A stretch of 50,794 nucleotides of DNA from Variovorax sp. WDL1 (GCF_001541225.1 NZ_LMTS01000071.1:1-50794), one strand, 5' to 3'. Shown: positions 36,694 to 47,219, numbered from the stretch's first letter. The notes: a model not told the origin generated them from the sequence alone. Made by a program: numbers and translations.

Positions 36694-38577
36694 ATGTCGT
36701 CTGCGGAAGTCATCACACCGGATCAGTTGTTGAAGGAGCTCGAGGCCCAGAGCCGCATGCCGATCATGCGCATCGGCCAGGCGCTGGTCTCGCTCGGCAT
36801 GGTCACGGAGAAGCAACTGGAGGCCGCGCTGGCGCAGCAGCAACTCGATCGCAACGTGCCGCTTGGCGAGACGCTGGTGCGCATGGGCGTGGTCAACCGC
36901 TCCCAGCTGCAGGTTGCGCTGGTGCGCAAGATGGGCTACCCGCTGGTCGACCTCCAGCGCTTCACGGCCGCGGCCGAGGCCTTGCGCAAGATCGGTCACG
37001 GCGTCGCGCGGCGCCTGCAGGTCATGCCGCTGATGATCCACGAAGGCCGCCTCGTGCTCGCGCTCGACGACCCTGCCAGCCGGCACGCCGCCATCGACGA
37101 GGTCGAGTTCATTGCGCAGATGAAGGTGGTGCCGGTGATCGGCCAGTGCCGCGATCTGGACGCAGTGCTGCAGAAGGCCTACGAGAAGATCGGCGCCCAG
37201 GCCGAAGGGCGTGCAGGCGCGGCCGACCCGATGAGCATCGACTTCGACCTGGCGGGCACCAGCGAACTGCTGGAGACCCTCGAGAAGGAGGTTCGCCCAC
37301 CGGTCGACGACGACTCCCCGATCGAGCAGTCGGACAACTCGCTGGTGCGCATGATCAACAGCATGATCCTGGAGGCGCACCGCGAGGGCGTGTCGGACAT
37401 CCACATCGAGAGCTATCCCGGGCGCGAGAAGACGCGCATCCGCTTTCGCCGGGACGGCAGGCTCTACACCTACCTCGAGCTCCCGCCCAGCTACCGCAAC
37501 GCGATCGTCGCGCGCGTGAAGATCATGTGCGACCTCGACATCAGCGAAAAGCGCAAGCCGCAGGACGGCAAGATCAATTTCGCCAAGTTCTCGCCCCAGC
37601 ACCCCATCGAGCTGCGCGTCGCGACCGTCCCGACCACCGGCGGCCTGGAAGACGTGGTGATGCGCCTGCTGGTGTCGGCGAAACCCCTCGCCCTCGATGC
37701 GCTGGGGTTGTCGCAGCGCAACCTGGCGCGGCTCACCGAGGCTGTCGAGCGCCCCTACGGCATGGTGCTGTGCGTCGGGCCGACCGGGTCGGGCAAGACC
37801 ACCACGCTGCACTCCGCGCTCATGCACATCAACACGCCCGAGCGCAAGATCTGGACCGCGGAAGACCCGATCGAGATCACCCAGCCGGGGCTGCGGCAGG
37901 TGCAGGTCAATCCCCGCATCGACTGGACCTTCGCCAAGGCGCTGCGGGCCTTCGTGCGCGCCGATCCGGACGTGATCATGGTCGGCGAGATCCGCGACGA
38001 GGAGACCGCGAAGATGGCCATCGAGGCCTCGCTGACGGGGCACCTCGTGCTGTCCACCCTGCACACCAACAGCGCCCCCGAGACCGTGACGCGGCTGCTC
38101 GACATGGGCATGGACCCCTTCAATTTCGCGGACTCGCTGCTGGCGGTGCTGGCACAGCGGCTGGTGCGCCGCCTCTGCACGCACTGCATCAGCAGCCGTC
38201 CCCTGACGGCGGAGGAGATCGATGAGCTGGTGTCCGACTACCTCCATGCCTTCGCGGCGAAGGCCTCGCAGGCCGATCGGGAGGCGGTGGTCGCTTCCTG
38301 GCAGCGCCGCCATGCCAGCGACGGGCGCCTCATGAGCTTCTCGAGCGCCGGCTGCAAGCACTGCAAGGACACCGGGTTCAGCGGCCGCGTCGGCATCCAC
38401 GAGCTGATGACGATGTCCAAGGGACTGCGCCGCCTGGTGCAGGCCGGCGCCCGCGCGGAAGAGCTGCAGCAGGCGGCGTTGCGCGAGGGCATGCGCACCC
38501 TGCGCCAGGACGGCATCGCCAAGGTGCTGTCCGGCCAGACCACGATCGACGAGGTGCGCGCGACCAGCAACGCCTGA
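36694..38577 (+). CDS. GspE/PilB-type secretion ATPase with predicted c-di-GMP-binding MshEN domain
   Basis: A 627-aa hexameric ATPase of the type II secretion/type IV pilus family. Residues 26-49 and 56-79 form two tandem copies of the R/P-[LI]-G-x2-L-x3-G-x6-L-x3-L motif that binds c-di-GMP in MshE. The core has Walker A GPTGSGKT (362-369), Walker B IMVGEIRDEE, and STLHTNSAPET. Zinc-type Cys are Cys495-x2-Cys498 and Cys554-x2-Cys557. No other secretion or pilus genes are in the window, so it is orphaned here. It lies 110 nt downstream of the diguanylate cyclase and is convergent with an EAL phosphodiesterase. Confidence 0.9.
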   Translation: MSSAEVITPDQLLKELEAQSRMPIMRIGQALVSLGMVTEKQLEAALAQQQLDRNVPLGETLVRMGVVNRSQLQVALVRKMGYPLVDLQRFTAAAEALRKIGHGVARRLQVMPLMIHEGRLVLALDDPASRHAAIDEVEFIAQMKVVPVIGQCRDLDAVLQKAYEKIGAQAEGRAGAADPMSIDFDLAGTSELLETLEKEVRPPVDDDSPIEQSDNSLVRMINSMILEAHREGVSDIHIESYPGREKTRIRFRRDGRLYTYLELPPSYRNAIVARVKIMCDLDISEKRKPQDGKINFAKFSPQHPIELRVATVPTTGGLEDVVMRLLVSAKPLALDALGLSQRNLARLTEAVERPYGMVLCVGPTGSGKTTTLHSALMHINTPERKIWTAEDPIEITQPGLRQVQVNPRIDWTFAKALRAFVRADPDVIMVGEIRDEETAKMAIEASLTGHLVLSTLHTNSAPETVTRLLDMGMDPFNFADSLLAVLAQRLVRRLCTHCISSRPLTAEEIDELVSDYLHAFAAKASQADREAVVASWQRRHASDGRLMSFSSAGCKHCKDTGFSGRVGIHELMTMSKGLRRLVQAGARAEELQQAALREGMRTLRQDGIAKVLSGQTTIDEVRATSNA

Positions 38578-38586
38578 GCCGGTACG

Positions 38587-38612
38587 GGCCCCTTCTCAAT
38601 CGGCTCGGGGCC
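38587..38612. terminator. Possible bidirectional stem between convergent genes
   Basis: GGCCCC and GGGGCC arms around 14 nt in the 38-nt gap between the ATPase and EAL genes. There is no T-run, so terminator function is uncertain. Confidence 0.25.
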
Positions 38613-38615
38613 GGG

Positions 38616-39359
38616 TTAGGCGGCGTCCCATGCCACGGCGGGCAGTGCGGCGATGGCGGGCCTGGCGAACAGGAAGCCCTGGAAGAGATCCACGCCCAGC
38701 GCGCGCAGCGCACGGACTTCTTCCGAGGCCTCCACCCCTTCCGCGATCACGCGGATCTGGAGCTCGTCGCAGGTCGCCACGAAGCCTTTCACGATGGCGA
38801 TGCGGACCGGGTCCAGGTGGATGTCGCGGACCAGGCTCATGTCGATCTTCACGACGTCGGGCTGGAAGGCCGCGAGCAGCTCGAAGCTCGCATAGGCGGC
38901 GCCGAAATCGTCGATCGCTGAGGTGAACCCGTAGCGCTTGAAGGTGCGGAAGGTGGCGGCGAGGCCGGGCAGGTCATCGACGCGCTCGCCTTCGGTGATC
39001 TCGAACATCAGGCGCTGGATCGGGAAGTTGCAGCGCCCGGCGGTGGCCATGGCGGTGCGGAAGCAGGCCTCCTGGCCGGCGACGTCGTTGGGCATGACGT
39101 TGAGGCTCAGCCTGGACTCCATGCCCAGCGCGGCCGCGAGCTCGATGGCCTTCACGCGGCAGGCCTCGTGGAACGCAAAGCGGTCTTGCGGGCCCACGCG
39201 GGCGAGCACCTCGGAAGCGCCTTCACCGGAAATGCCGCGCACCAATGCCTCGTGCGCGAAGATTTCCCGCTGCGCGAGATCGACGATGGGCTGGAAGGCC
39301 ATCGTGAAGACCGAGTCATCGCCCGGGAAAGCGGCGTCGGCTCTGATCGGGGCAGTCAC
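38616..39359 (-). CDS. EAL-domain c-di-GMP phosphodiesterase
   Basis: A 247-aa single-domain phosphodiesterase that would hydrolyse c-di-GMP to pGpG. Catalytic and metal residues are all visible: Glu37-Ala-Leu (HEALVRG), Asn in SLNVMPND, Glu in EITEGE, Asp-Asp in IDDFGAAYAS, Lys in VKIDMSLV, Glu in AEGVEAS and Gln in LFQGFLF. No sensor domain is fused. I chose the GTG at 39359, which has GAGGAT 9 nt upstream; an in-frame ATG at 39443 would add 28 residues. It converges on the c-di-GMP-binding ATPase and may lower c-di-GMP locally. Confidence 0.87.
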   Translation of the reverse strand: MTAPIRADAAFPGDDSVFTMAFQPIVDLAQREIFAHEALVRGISGEGASEVLARVGPQDRFAFHEACRVKAIELAAALGMESRLSLNVMPNDVAGQEACFRTAMATAGRCNFPIQRLMFEITEGERVDDLPGLAATFRTFKRYGFTSAIDDFGAAYASFELLAAFQPDVVKIDMSLVRDIHLDPVRIAIVKGFVATCDELQIRVIAEGVEASEEVRALRALGVDLFQGFLFARPAIAALPAVAWDAA

Positions 39360-39529
39360 TGGAAATGATCCTCGCGGGCGGTGGTTGAGCAGGTGCCCCG
39401 GGGCAGGCGCAGGGCGTGGGTGCAGATTCCTGCACGCCCGCATTGTGCGCGTGCCCGGACGCCGGCGCGCGGCTTCGGCGCCACAAAGCGGCCGCGCAGC
39501 GACACGAAGTCACGGCCCTCCGCGTCGCC

Positions 39530-39567
39530 TAAAATGCTGCCCCCGGCGCTGCTGCCCCGCAGCGCCG
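39530..39567 (+). promoter_or_regulatory. TAAAAT -10-like hexamer and 9-bp leader hairpin before the second BMP gene
   Basis: TAAAAT (39530-39535) precedes CGGCGCTGC-TGCCCC-GCAGCGCCG (39544-39567), a perfect 9-bp stem with 6-nt loop. The stem is 32 nt before the ATG at 39600 and would sit in the 5' leader. It could control translation or be a structured operator; no known riboswitch is recognisable. Confidence 0.4.
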
Positions 39568-39599
39568 ATCCTTTGTTCGGGGCCATGTAGAGGAACACC

Positions 39600-40688
39600 A
39601 TGTACAAAAACCTCGCCGCCGCGCTCGCGGCCGCCTGTCTTTTCATTTCGCCTTCTTTTTCGCAATCCGACGCCCGGGCCGATCCGCTCAAGATCGGCTT
39701 CGTGTATGTCGCACCCGTCACCGATGCCGGCTGGGTGCGGCAGCACGAGGAGGGCCGCAAGTCCGTCGAGGCGGCGCTCGGCGGCCAGGTCAAGACCACT
39801 TATGTCGAGAACGTGCCGGAGGGCTCCGATGCCGAGCGCGTGATTCGCGATCTCGCGCAGCAGGGCCACAAGCTGATCTTCACGCCCAGCTTCGGCTACA
39901 TGGAGCCCACCCTCAAGGTGGCGCGCGACTTCCCCGACGTGAAGTTCGAGTCCATCACAGGCTACAAGCCCGCATCCAACGTCGCCACCGCGAACGCCCG
40001 CTACTACCAGGGCCGCTACCTGGCGGGCGTGGCGGCGGGTCGCATGAGCAAGACCCATGTCGCGGGCTACGTCGCGGGCTTTCCGATTCCCGAGGTGCTG
40101 CAGGGCATCAATGCCTTCACGCTGGGCATGCGCTCGGTCGATCCGAAGGCGCGGGTCAAGGTCGTGTGGCTGGACGCCTGGTTCGATCCGCCGAGGGAGC
40201 GCGACGCCGCGATGACGCTGTTCAACCAGGACGTGGACGTGATCGCCTTCCACACCGGCTCTACCGCCGTGATGGCCGCGGCGCAGGAGCGGGGCAAGCT
40301 GGCTGTGGCCTACCACTCCGACATGCGCAAGGTCGCGCCCGATGCGCAGATCGTCGCCGTCACCCACGAGTGGGGCGGCTACTACACCCGGCGCGCGAAG
40401 GCGGTGCTCGACGGCACCTGGAAGCCGGTCAGCATCTGGGGCGGTGTGAAGGAAGGAATGATCCGCGTCGGCGATTTCGGCACAAAGGTGCCCAAGGCCG
40501 TGCAGGAAGAGGTGCTGGCACGGCAGCAGGACATCGCGAGCGGCAAGCTGCAGGTCTTCCGCGCGGCCCAGGATGTGCGCGACAACGAGGGCAGGGTCGT
40601 CATCGCCAAGGGCACGGGGCTGCGCGACGACCAGATCCTCATGATGAACTGGCTGGTCGAGGGCGTCGAGGGGCGAGTCGCACGCTGA
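39600..40688 (+). CDS. BMP-family periplasmic substrate-binding protein (second copy)
   Basis: A 362-aa paralogue of the receptor at 29276, sharing the same ligand-binding landmarks: IGFVYVAPVTDAGW, VENVPEGSDAERVIRDL, HKLIFTPSFGYMEPTLK. Unlike the first copy it has an ordinary Sec signal peptide (about 1-21 or 1-27) and no lipobox Cys, so it is a soluble periplasmic protein. AGAGGA lies 8 nt before the ATG. It has no ABC genes beside it, so it probably docks on the 25-29 kb transporter or is a separate sensor, possibly for a different purine or nucleoside. Confidence 0.9.
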   Translation: MYKNLAAALAAACLFISPSFSQSDARADPLKIGFVYVAPVTDAGWVRQHEEGRKSVEAALGGQVKTTYVENVPEGSDAERVIRDLAQQGHKLIFTPSFGYMEPTLKVARDFPDVKFESITGYKPASNVATANARYYQGRYLAGVAAGRMSKTHVAGYVAGFPIPEVLQGINAFTLGMRSVDPKARVKVVWLDAWFDPPRERDAAMTLFNQDVDVIAFHTGSTAVMAAAQERGKLAVAYHSDMRKVAPDAQIVAVTHEWGGYYTRRAKAVLDGTWKPVSIWGGVKEGMIRVGDFGTKVPKAVQEEVLARQQDIASGKLQVFRAAQDVRDNEGRVVIAKGTGLRDDQILMMNWLVEGVEGRVAR

Positions 40689-40703
40689 CGCCGACGTGCC
40701 GTC

Positions 40704-41366
40704 TCAGTGCACGAAGCCGCGCTCGCGGTGGAAGTACGCAGCCTCGGGGTCGAGCTTCTTCACCTGCACCGCCGGCGCGCCGGCATAGACCGCGTATGGC
40801 TCGCCGTGCGCCTTGTTGAGCACCGACCCCGCTCCCAGCATCGAACGGTCGGGCAGGGCGGCGCCGCCCAGCACCGTCACCCGCGTGCCCACCAGGCAGT
40901 AGGCGCCGATGCGGATGGGCTTGCAGTCCTGCCGGTTCTCCTGCACGTTGATGCCGTGGGTGATCAGCTGGGAGTGGTAGCCCGCGACGGTGGTGAAGGC
41001 GCCGATGTCGACGCGGTCGGTGCAGTCGATGATGTGCTGCTTGGTGACGGCCGCATGCTCGCCCAGCGAAAGCGTCGGGTCGCGGTCGGTGCGATGCCTG
41101 AAATGGGCGCCGGCGGGCGGGTGGCCGGTGATCCAGTTCGAGCGGTCGATGACCGAGTGCGCGCCGCACTCGAGCCGGCCCAGGTGGATTGCGACGTTGA
41201 AGTGGCCGATGTACGCCCCTTCGCCCATCACCAGGTGGCCCGGGAAGACATAGGAGAGCCCGATGCGCGCGCCGTCGGCGATCTCGTAGCCCCAGAAGCG
41301 GCGCAGCACCGCGCGCTTCAGTGTCCAGGGCAGGAACACCACCAGGAGGCCCAGCAGCCGCTTCAC
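40704..41366 (-). CDS. Left-handed beta-helix acyltransferase (WcaF/colanic acid acetyltransferase-like)
   Basis: A 220-aa hexapeptide-repeat protein that probably acetylates a sugar on a polysaccharide precursor. Repeat-like strings LVMGEGAYIGHFN, RVDIGAFTTVAGYHS and IRIGAYCLVGTRVTVLGGAALPDRSMLGAGSVLNK give the beta-helix; GAGSVLNK and YAVYAGAPA are the usual C-terminal coils. A hydrophobic N-terminus (LLGLLVVFLPW) may touch the membrane. The GTG start overlaps the glycosyltransferase stop (GTGA), so the two are coupled. Confidence 0.84.
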   Translation of the reverse strand: MKRLLGLLVVFLPWTLKRAVLRRFWGYEIADGARIGLSYVFPGHLVMGEGAYIGHFNVAIHLGRLECGAHSVIDRSNWITGHPPAGAHFRHRTDRDPTLSLGEHAAVTKQHIIDCTDRVDIGAFTTVAGYHSQLITHGINVQENRQDCKPIRIGAYCLVGTRVTVLGGAALPDRSMLGAGSVLNKAHGEPYAVYAGAPAVQVKKLDPEAAYFHRERGFVH

Positions 41367-42517
41367 CGGGCGGCCTTCCGTTCGTCGAGCACGCGGCGGT
41401 AGGTCGCCACGTAGTTCGAGGCCATGCGCTGCGCCGAGTAGTGCGCGGCGTTCTCGATGCCCAGCCGGCGCATCTCGGCAAAGCGCGGTGCTGCGTTCTC
41501 GATGGCGGCGGCCATGGCGTCGGCGTCGTCGGGGTCCACGTAGACCGCGCCTTCGCCGCCGATCTCGTTCATCGGCGCCAGGTCGGAGGTGAAGACCGGG
41601 CAGCCGCAGGCCTGGGCCTCGATGACCGGCCAGCCGAAGCCTTCCTGCAGCGAAGGGAAGAGCAGGGCGGTCGCGCTGGCGTAGAGCGCGCGCAACTCCT
41701 CGTGCGAGACGCCTTGCACGGTCTTGACCTGGTCGGCCACGCCGTGCTTGCAAGCCAGCTCGGCCATCTCGGGCACCAGTTCCGGGCCGATGAACAGCAG
41801 TTGCTCCACCGGCGCGGGCCGGCCGCTCGCCGCCGCGCGCTCGCGCAGCGCGATGAAGGTCTCCAACACTTTGCGGCGGTTCTTGCGCGCCAGGTCCCAG
41901 CCGACATGGACCAGGAACTTGTCCCCGGCCGAGATACCGAAGCGCCGGATCAGGCCCTGGGCCTCTTCGGGCGGCACCGGCCGGAAATCGTCGTTGAGCC
42001 CGTTGAGCACCACGGTGACCCGCGCTTCCTCGGCCAGTCCCAGCGCCAGCAGCTCGCGCCGGGTCAGGTGCGAGACGCAAGCCACCAGGTCGGCCGTGCG
42101 CAGCCCCTTGGCAATGAGCCGCTGGAACAGCCGGCCCGTCCAGCCCACGTTCCAGCCATCGACCATGCCCTTGGCGGCCTGCACCGCGATGACGTCGTGG
42201 CAGGTGATGACGTTGGGCTTGGACTTCACCCAGGGGATGTACATGCCGTTGGAGTGGTCCGCGACGTGCACGACATCGGCCCAGCGCAGGTGGCGCGAGA
42301 GAGTGGGGATGAAGAGGATGAACTTGTCCACGTATCCCAGCCACTTCCACAGCCGCGAGGAGGTGGGCACCCGCAGCACGCGCCGCGGCGGCGTCAGAAC
42401 GCGCAGCTCGCAGCCGTTGCGGGGAAGTTCGCGTTCAAGGATGCGCTTGAAGGCCAGCATGCTGGTCTGGCCGTCGGGGACGTAGTTCCCGATGAGGAGC
42501 ACTTTCATGTTGGACAT
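41363..42517 (-). CDS. Glycosyltransferase (GT-B, GT4-like)
   Basis: A 384-aa GT-B glycosyltransferase. The N-terminal Rossmann half starts MKVLLIGNYVPDGQ, and the donor half has HVGWDLARKNRRKVLE and the E-x7-E region FPSLQEGFGWPVIEAQACGCPVF, typical of family 4. The donor and acceptor sugars cannot be told. ATG at 42517 or 42508 can be the start; neither has a good Shine-Dalgarno. With the acyltransferase it forms a small polysaccharide-modification operon next to the c-di-GMP genes, which hints at exopolysaccharide but is inference. Confidence 0.87.
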   Translation of the reverse strand: MSNMKVLLIGNYVPDGQTSMLAFKRILERELPRNGCELRVLTPPRRVLRVPTSSRLWKWLGYVDKFILFIPTLSRHLRWADVVHVADHSNGMYIPWVKSKPNVITCHDVIAVQAAKGMVDGWNVGWTGRLFQRLIAKGLRTADLVACVSHLTRRELLALGLAEEARVTVVLNGLNDDFRPVPPEEAQGLIRRFGISAGDKFLVHVGWDLARKNRRKVLETFIALRERAAASGRPAPVEQLLFIGPELVPEMAELACKHGVADQVKTVQGVSHEELRALYASATALLFPSLQEGFGWPVIEAQACGCPVFTSDLAPMNEIGGEGAVYVDPDDADAMAAAIENAAPRFAEMRRLGIENAAHYSAQRMASNYVATYRRVLDERKAAR

Positions 42518-42629
42518 GCGCGGCGGTCTGCGTCGCGTGAAGTCATCGCTTTTCCTGTTGGGGTGAAAAAAGAATTATGTTCTAGCGGCAGGGGCACCCT
42601 GGGGGGTGGACCACGGACGCGGGGGCTGT

Positions 42630-42646
42630 CATATAGCCTCCATATG
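42630..42646 (+). promoter_or_regulatory. Candidate promoter element before guaD
   Basis: CATATAGC followed by CTCC and ATATGC in the 176-nt gap before guaD. The ATATAGC block is like the one before xdhA (18830-18837), so guaD may share a regulator with xdh. The match is short. Confidence 0.3.
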
Positions 42647-42693
42647 CGCTCGCACATTTCGTACCGGGCCTCGCTGCCTTACCCTCACAGCCC

Positions 42694-43983
42694 ATGCAAG
42701 CCTACCGTGCTTCCCTTTTGCGATTCGACGCCGCCGGCCAGCCGGTTTTCGACCAGGACGGCCTCCTGGTCGTCGGCCCCGACGACGCCGGCCGCCAGCG
42801 GGTGCAGGATGCCGGCGCCTTCGCAAGTGTCGCCGCCCGCCATCCGGGCGTGGCGGTCACGCACTGGCCGGGCCGCATCATCGCGCCGGGCTTCGTGGAC
42901 ATGCACATCCACTTCCCGCAGACCGACATCATCGGCGCGCCCTCCGAGGGCCTGCTGCCCTGGCTCGAGAACTACACCTTTCCGGCCGAGAGCCGCTTCG
43001 CCGAGCCCGCCCATGCGGCCGAGGTGGCCGAGGTCTTCTTCGACGAGCTGCTGCGCAACGGCGTCACCACCTCCCTGACCTTCGCGACCTCGCATCCGGC
43101 CTCGGTGCAGGCCTTCTTCGAGGAGGCGCAGCGCCGTTCGCTGCGGATGATCACCGGGAAGGTACTGCAGGACCGCCATTCGCCCGACGGTGTGCGCGAC
43201 CAGACCGAACAGAGCCTGATCGACACCGAATCGCTGATTCGCCGCTGGCACGACGTGGACCGGCTGGGCTACGCGATCACCCCGCGCTTCGCCCCCACCA
43301 GCACCGACGCACAGCTGCGCGGCGCGGGCGAGCTGGCCGCCAGATACCCCGACACCTGGATCCACTCGCACGTGGCCGAGAACAAGGACGAGGTGAAGTG
43401 GGCGCGTGAGCTTTTCCCGGGCGCTCGTTCCTACCTCGACGTCTACCAGGGCTTCGGCCTGATGCGCGAGCGCGCCGTGTATGCCCACTGCATCCATTTC
43501 GACGACGACGACCGGCGCCTGATGCGAGAGACCGGCACCGCTGCCGCCGTGAGCCCGACCAGCAACCTGTTCCTCGGCAGCGGCTTCTTCGACTTCGAGG
43601 GGGCCGACCGCATCGGCTGCGCGTACGGCCTGGCCAGCGACGTCGGTGGCGGCACCAGCTTCAGCCCCTTCTCGACCATGCTGGCCGCCTACTACGTGGG
43701 CCGCGAGGGCCAGACCAAGCCGGGCGTCAGCATCGCGCCCTCCCAGCTGTGGTGGCGCCACACCGGCGGCGCGGCGCGGGCCCTCGGGCTGGAGGGCGTC
43801 ATCGGCAACCTGCAGCCGGGTTGCGAGGCCGATTTCCTGGTGCTCGACCCCAAGGCCACGCCGATGCTCGCGCGCAAGACGGCGCGGGCGGACAGCCTGG
43901 AGGAACTGCTGTTCGCGATGATCGTCCTGGGGGACGATCGGCTGGTCGAGCGCACCGTGATCTCCGAAGCCTCGGACACTTGA
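42694..43983 (+). CDS. guaD: Guanine deaminase
   Basis: A 429-aa zinc amidohydrolase converting guanine to xanthine. The N-terminal metal motif is PGFVDMHIHFPQTDIIG (His71, His73), with FATSHP, the HSHVAENKDEV block (catalytic His and Glu), AHCIHF and LASDVGGGTSFS (metal Asp). These match bacterial GuaD closely. The product feeds XDH, so this gene completes the purine route despite lying 10 kb from the transporter genes. No convincing Shine-Dalgarno is seen directly before ATG 42694. Confidence 0.94.
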   Translation: MQAYRASLLRFDAAGQPVFDQDGLLVVGPDDAGRQRVQDAGAFASVAARHPGVAVTHWPGRIIAPGFVDMHIHFPQTDIIGAPSEGLLPWLENYTFPAESRFAEPAHAAEVAEVFFDELLRNGVTTSLTFATSHPASVQAFFEEAQRRSLRMITGKVLQDRHSPDGVRDQTEQSLIDTESLIRRWHDVDRLGYAITPRFAPTSTDAQLRGAGELAARYPDTWIHSHVAENKDEVKWARELFPGARSYLDVYQGFGLMRERAVYAHCIHFDDDDRRLMRETGTAAAVSPTSNLFLGSGFFDFEGADRIGCAYGLASDVGGGTSFSPFSTMLAAYYVGREGQTKPGVSIAPSQLWWRHTGGAARALGLEGVIGNLQPGCEADFLVLDPKATPMLARKTARADSLEELLFAMIVLGDDRLVERTVISEASDT

Positions 43984-44043
43984 GGCGGTCGGGCGGGCGG
44001 GAGCCGCTGCCTAGAATAGCGGCCCCAAGGAAGGACCCCGAAC

Positions 44044-44610
44044 ATGAGCATCAAGAGCGACAAGTGGATCCGGCGCATGGCCGAGAAGAACGGCATGATC
44101 GAGCCCTTCGAGCCGGGGCAGATCCGCGAGCAGGACGGCCACCGCATCATCAGCTACGGCACCTCCAGCTACGGCTACGACATCCGCTGCGCACCCGAGT
44201 TCAAGGTCTTCACCAACATCCACAGCACGGTTGTCGACCCGAAGAACTTCGATGAGAAGAGCTTCGTCGACTTCCACGGCGACTCCTGCATCATCCCGCC
44301 CAACAGCTTCGCCCTGGCCCGCACGGTGGAGTACTTCCGCATCCCGCGCAACGTGCTGACCATCTGCCTGGGCAAGAGCACCTACGCGCGCTGCGGGATC
44401 ATCGTCAACGTCACCCCCTTCGAGCCCGAATGGGAAGGCTACGTGACGCTGGAGTTCAGCAACACCACACCGCTGCCGGCCAAGATCTACGCCGGCGAGG
44501 GCTGCGCCCAGGTGCTCTTCTTCGAGAGCGACGAAGTCTGCGAGATCAGCTACAAGGACCGCGGCGGCAAGTACCAGGGCCAGCGCGGCGTGACCCTGCC
44601 CAAGGCCTGA
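44044..44610 (+). CDS. dcd: dCTP deaminase
   Basis: A 188-aa enzyme making dUTP from dCTP. It starts [15 protein letters not shown] and contains [23 protein letters not shown] (Ser/Arg of the active site) and [19 protein letters not shown], which holds the catalytic Glu. Length is typical of the homotrimeric bacterial enzyme. AAGGAAGGA lies about 9 nt upstream of the ATG, and TAGAAT near 44011 could be its -10. It starts 60 nt after guaD, same strand. Confidence 0.95.
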   Translation: MSIKSDKWIRRMAEKNGMIEPFEPGQIREQDGHRIISYGTSSYGYDIRCAPEFKVFTNIHSTVVDPKNFDEKSFVDFHGDSCIIPPNSFALARTVEYFRIPRNVLTICLGKSTYARCGIIVNVTPFEPEWEGYVTLEFSNTTPLPAKIYAGEGCAQVLFFESDEVCEISYKDRGGKYQGQRGVTLPKA

Positions 44611-44766
44611 TCGGATTCTCGCGGCGCTGTCCTGCACGCGCTCGCGCCTCCCCGCCTGTGCGGCCCCATCTGGCCTGCGCAAGAATTTTTGGCCAGGGAT
44701 GTGCTCCATATCGAGCGCGTACCATCGGCGAGCAGCAGCCGTTCGCGGGCGGCAAGGAGACGCGTC

Positions 44767-45645
44767 ATGAGATGGGAAGGCAACGAACAATCGGACCACG
44801 TCGAAGACCGCCGCAGTGGGGGCGGGGGCTTCGGCGGGCTGCCGATCGGTGGGCGCAGCGTCGGGGTGGGCACCATCGTGGTCGCCCTTATTGCAGGGTG
44901 GATCTTCGGCATCAATCCGCTCACCCTGCTGGGGATGATGAGCGGCGGCGAGCCGCCGGCCCAGGTGCAGCAGCAGGGCCCGGCCCAGAAGCCGCCGGCG
45001 GAGGATCGCGAGGCCGCCTTCGTTTCCACCGTGCTGCGCAACACCGAGGTGGTGTGGAGCGGCATCTTCCGCCAGAACGGCAGCACGTACACGCCGACGC
45101 GCCTGGTGCTGTTCCGCGGCGCCACGCCCACGGCCTGCGGCGCCGGCCAGGCAGCCATGGGCCCCTTCTACTGTCCGGGCGACAAGAAGGTCTACATCGA
45201 CCTGAGCTTCTACGACACCCTCTCGCGCCAACTGGGCGCGCCCGGCGAATTCGCCCGCGCCTACGTGATCGCGCACGAGGTGGGCCACCATGTCCAGGAC
45301 GAACTGGGCGTCACCGGCAAGGTCGACCAGATGCGCGGCCGCCTGAGCCAGGCGCAGAACAACGCGTTGAGCGTGCGCGTCGAACTGCAGGCCGACTGCT
45401 TCGCCGGCGTCTGGGCCCACCATTCCCAGGAGTCCAAGCGCTGGCTGGACCCGGGCGACATCGAGGCCGCGATGAATGCCGCGGCCAAGATCGGCGACGA
45501 CGCCCTCCAGCGCTCGGCCGGCCGGGCCGTGGTCCCCGACAGCTTCACCCATGGCTCCAGCGCGCAACGCCAGCGCTGGTTCGGAGCGGGCTACAAGAGC
45601 GGCAAGATCCAGGATTGCGACACCTTCGCCGCGCGGAGCCTTTGA
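44767..45645 (+). CDS. YpfJ/KPN_02809-family neutral zinc metallopeptidase
   Basis: A 292-aa membrane-anchored predicted metallopeptidase. Residues 1-30 are Gly-rich and polar, 31-58 form a membrane segment, and then a Pro/Gln-rich linker leads to the catalytic domain. HEVGHH (in AYVIAHEVGHHVQD) is the zinc site with ELQADCF supplying a third ligand further on. The family is widespread but its substrates are unknown. AAGGAG 6 nt before ATG 44767 fixes the start. Confidence 0.9.
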   Translation: MRWEGNEQSDHVEDRRSGGGGFGGLPIGGRSVGVGTIVVALIAGWIFGINPLTLLGMMSGGEPPAQVQQQGPAQKPPAEDREAAFVSTVLRNTEVVWSGIFRQNGSTYTPTRLVLFRGATPTACGAGQAAMGPFYCPGDKKVYIDLSFYDTLSRQLGAPGEFARAYVIAHEVGHHVQDELGVTGKVDQMRGRLSQAQNNALSVRVELQADCFAGVWAHHSQESKRWLDPGDIEAAMNAAAKIGDDALQRSAGRAVVPDSFTHGSSAQRQRWFGAGYKSGKIQDCDTFAARSL

Positions 45646-45739
45646 GGCGGAGCTCGGGTGCTATCCAAAAGAGAGCAATCGGACCAGTCACCGCACTGTC
45701 ATCCCCGTTTTTTGCCGCAGTGCGACAATAGCGGGCTTC

Positions 45740-47206
<1,467 letters not shown>

Positions 47207-47219
47207 ACCCGCGCTGCGC

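Noticed and set aside
36532..38400. 622-aa minus-strand frame under the ATPase gene
   Set aside because: Antisense shadow; His/Arg/Ala-rich with no domain signal, while the plus strand has Walker and MshEN motifs.
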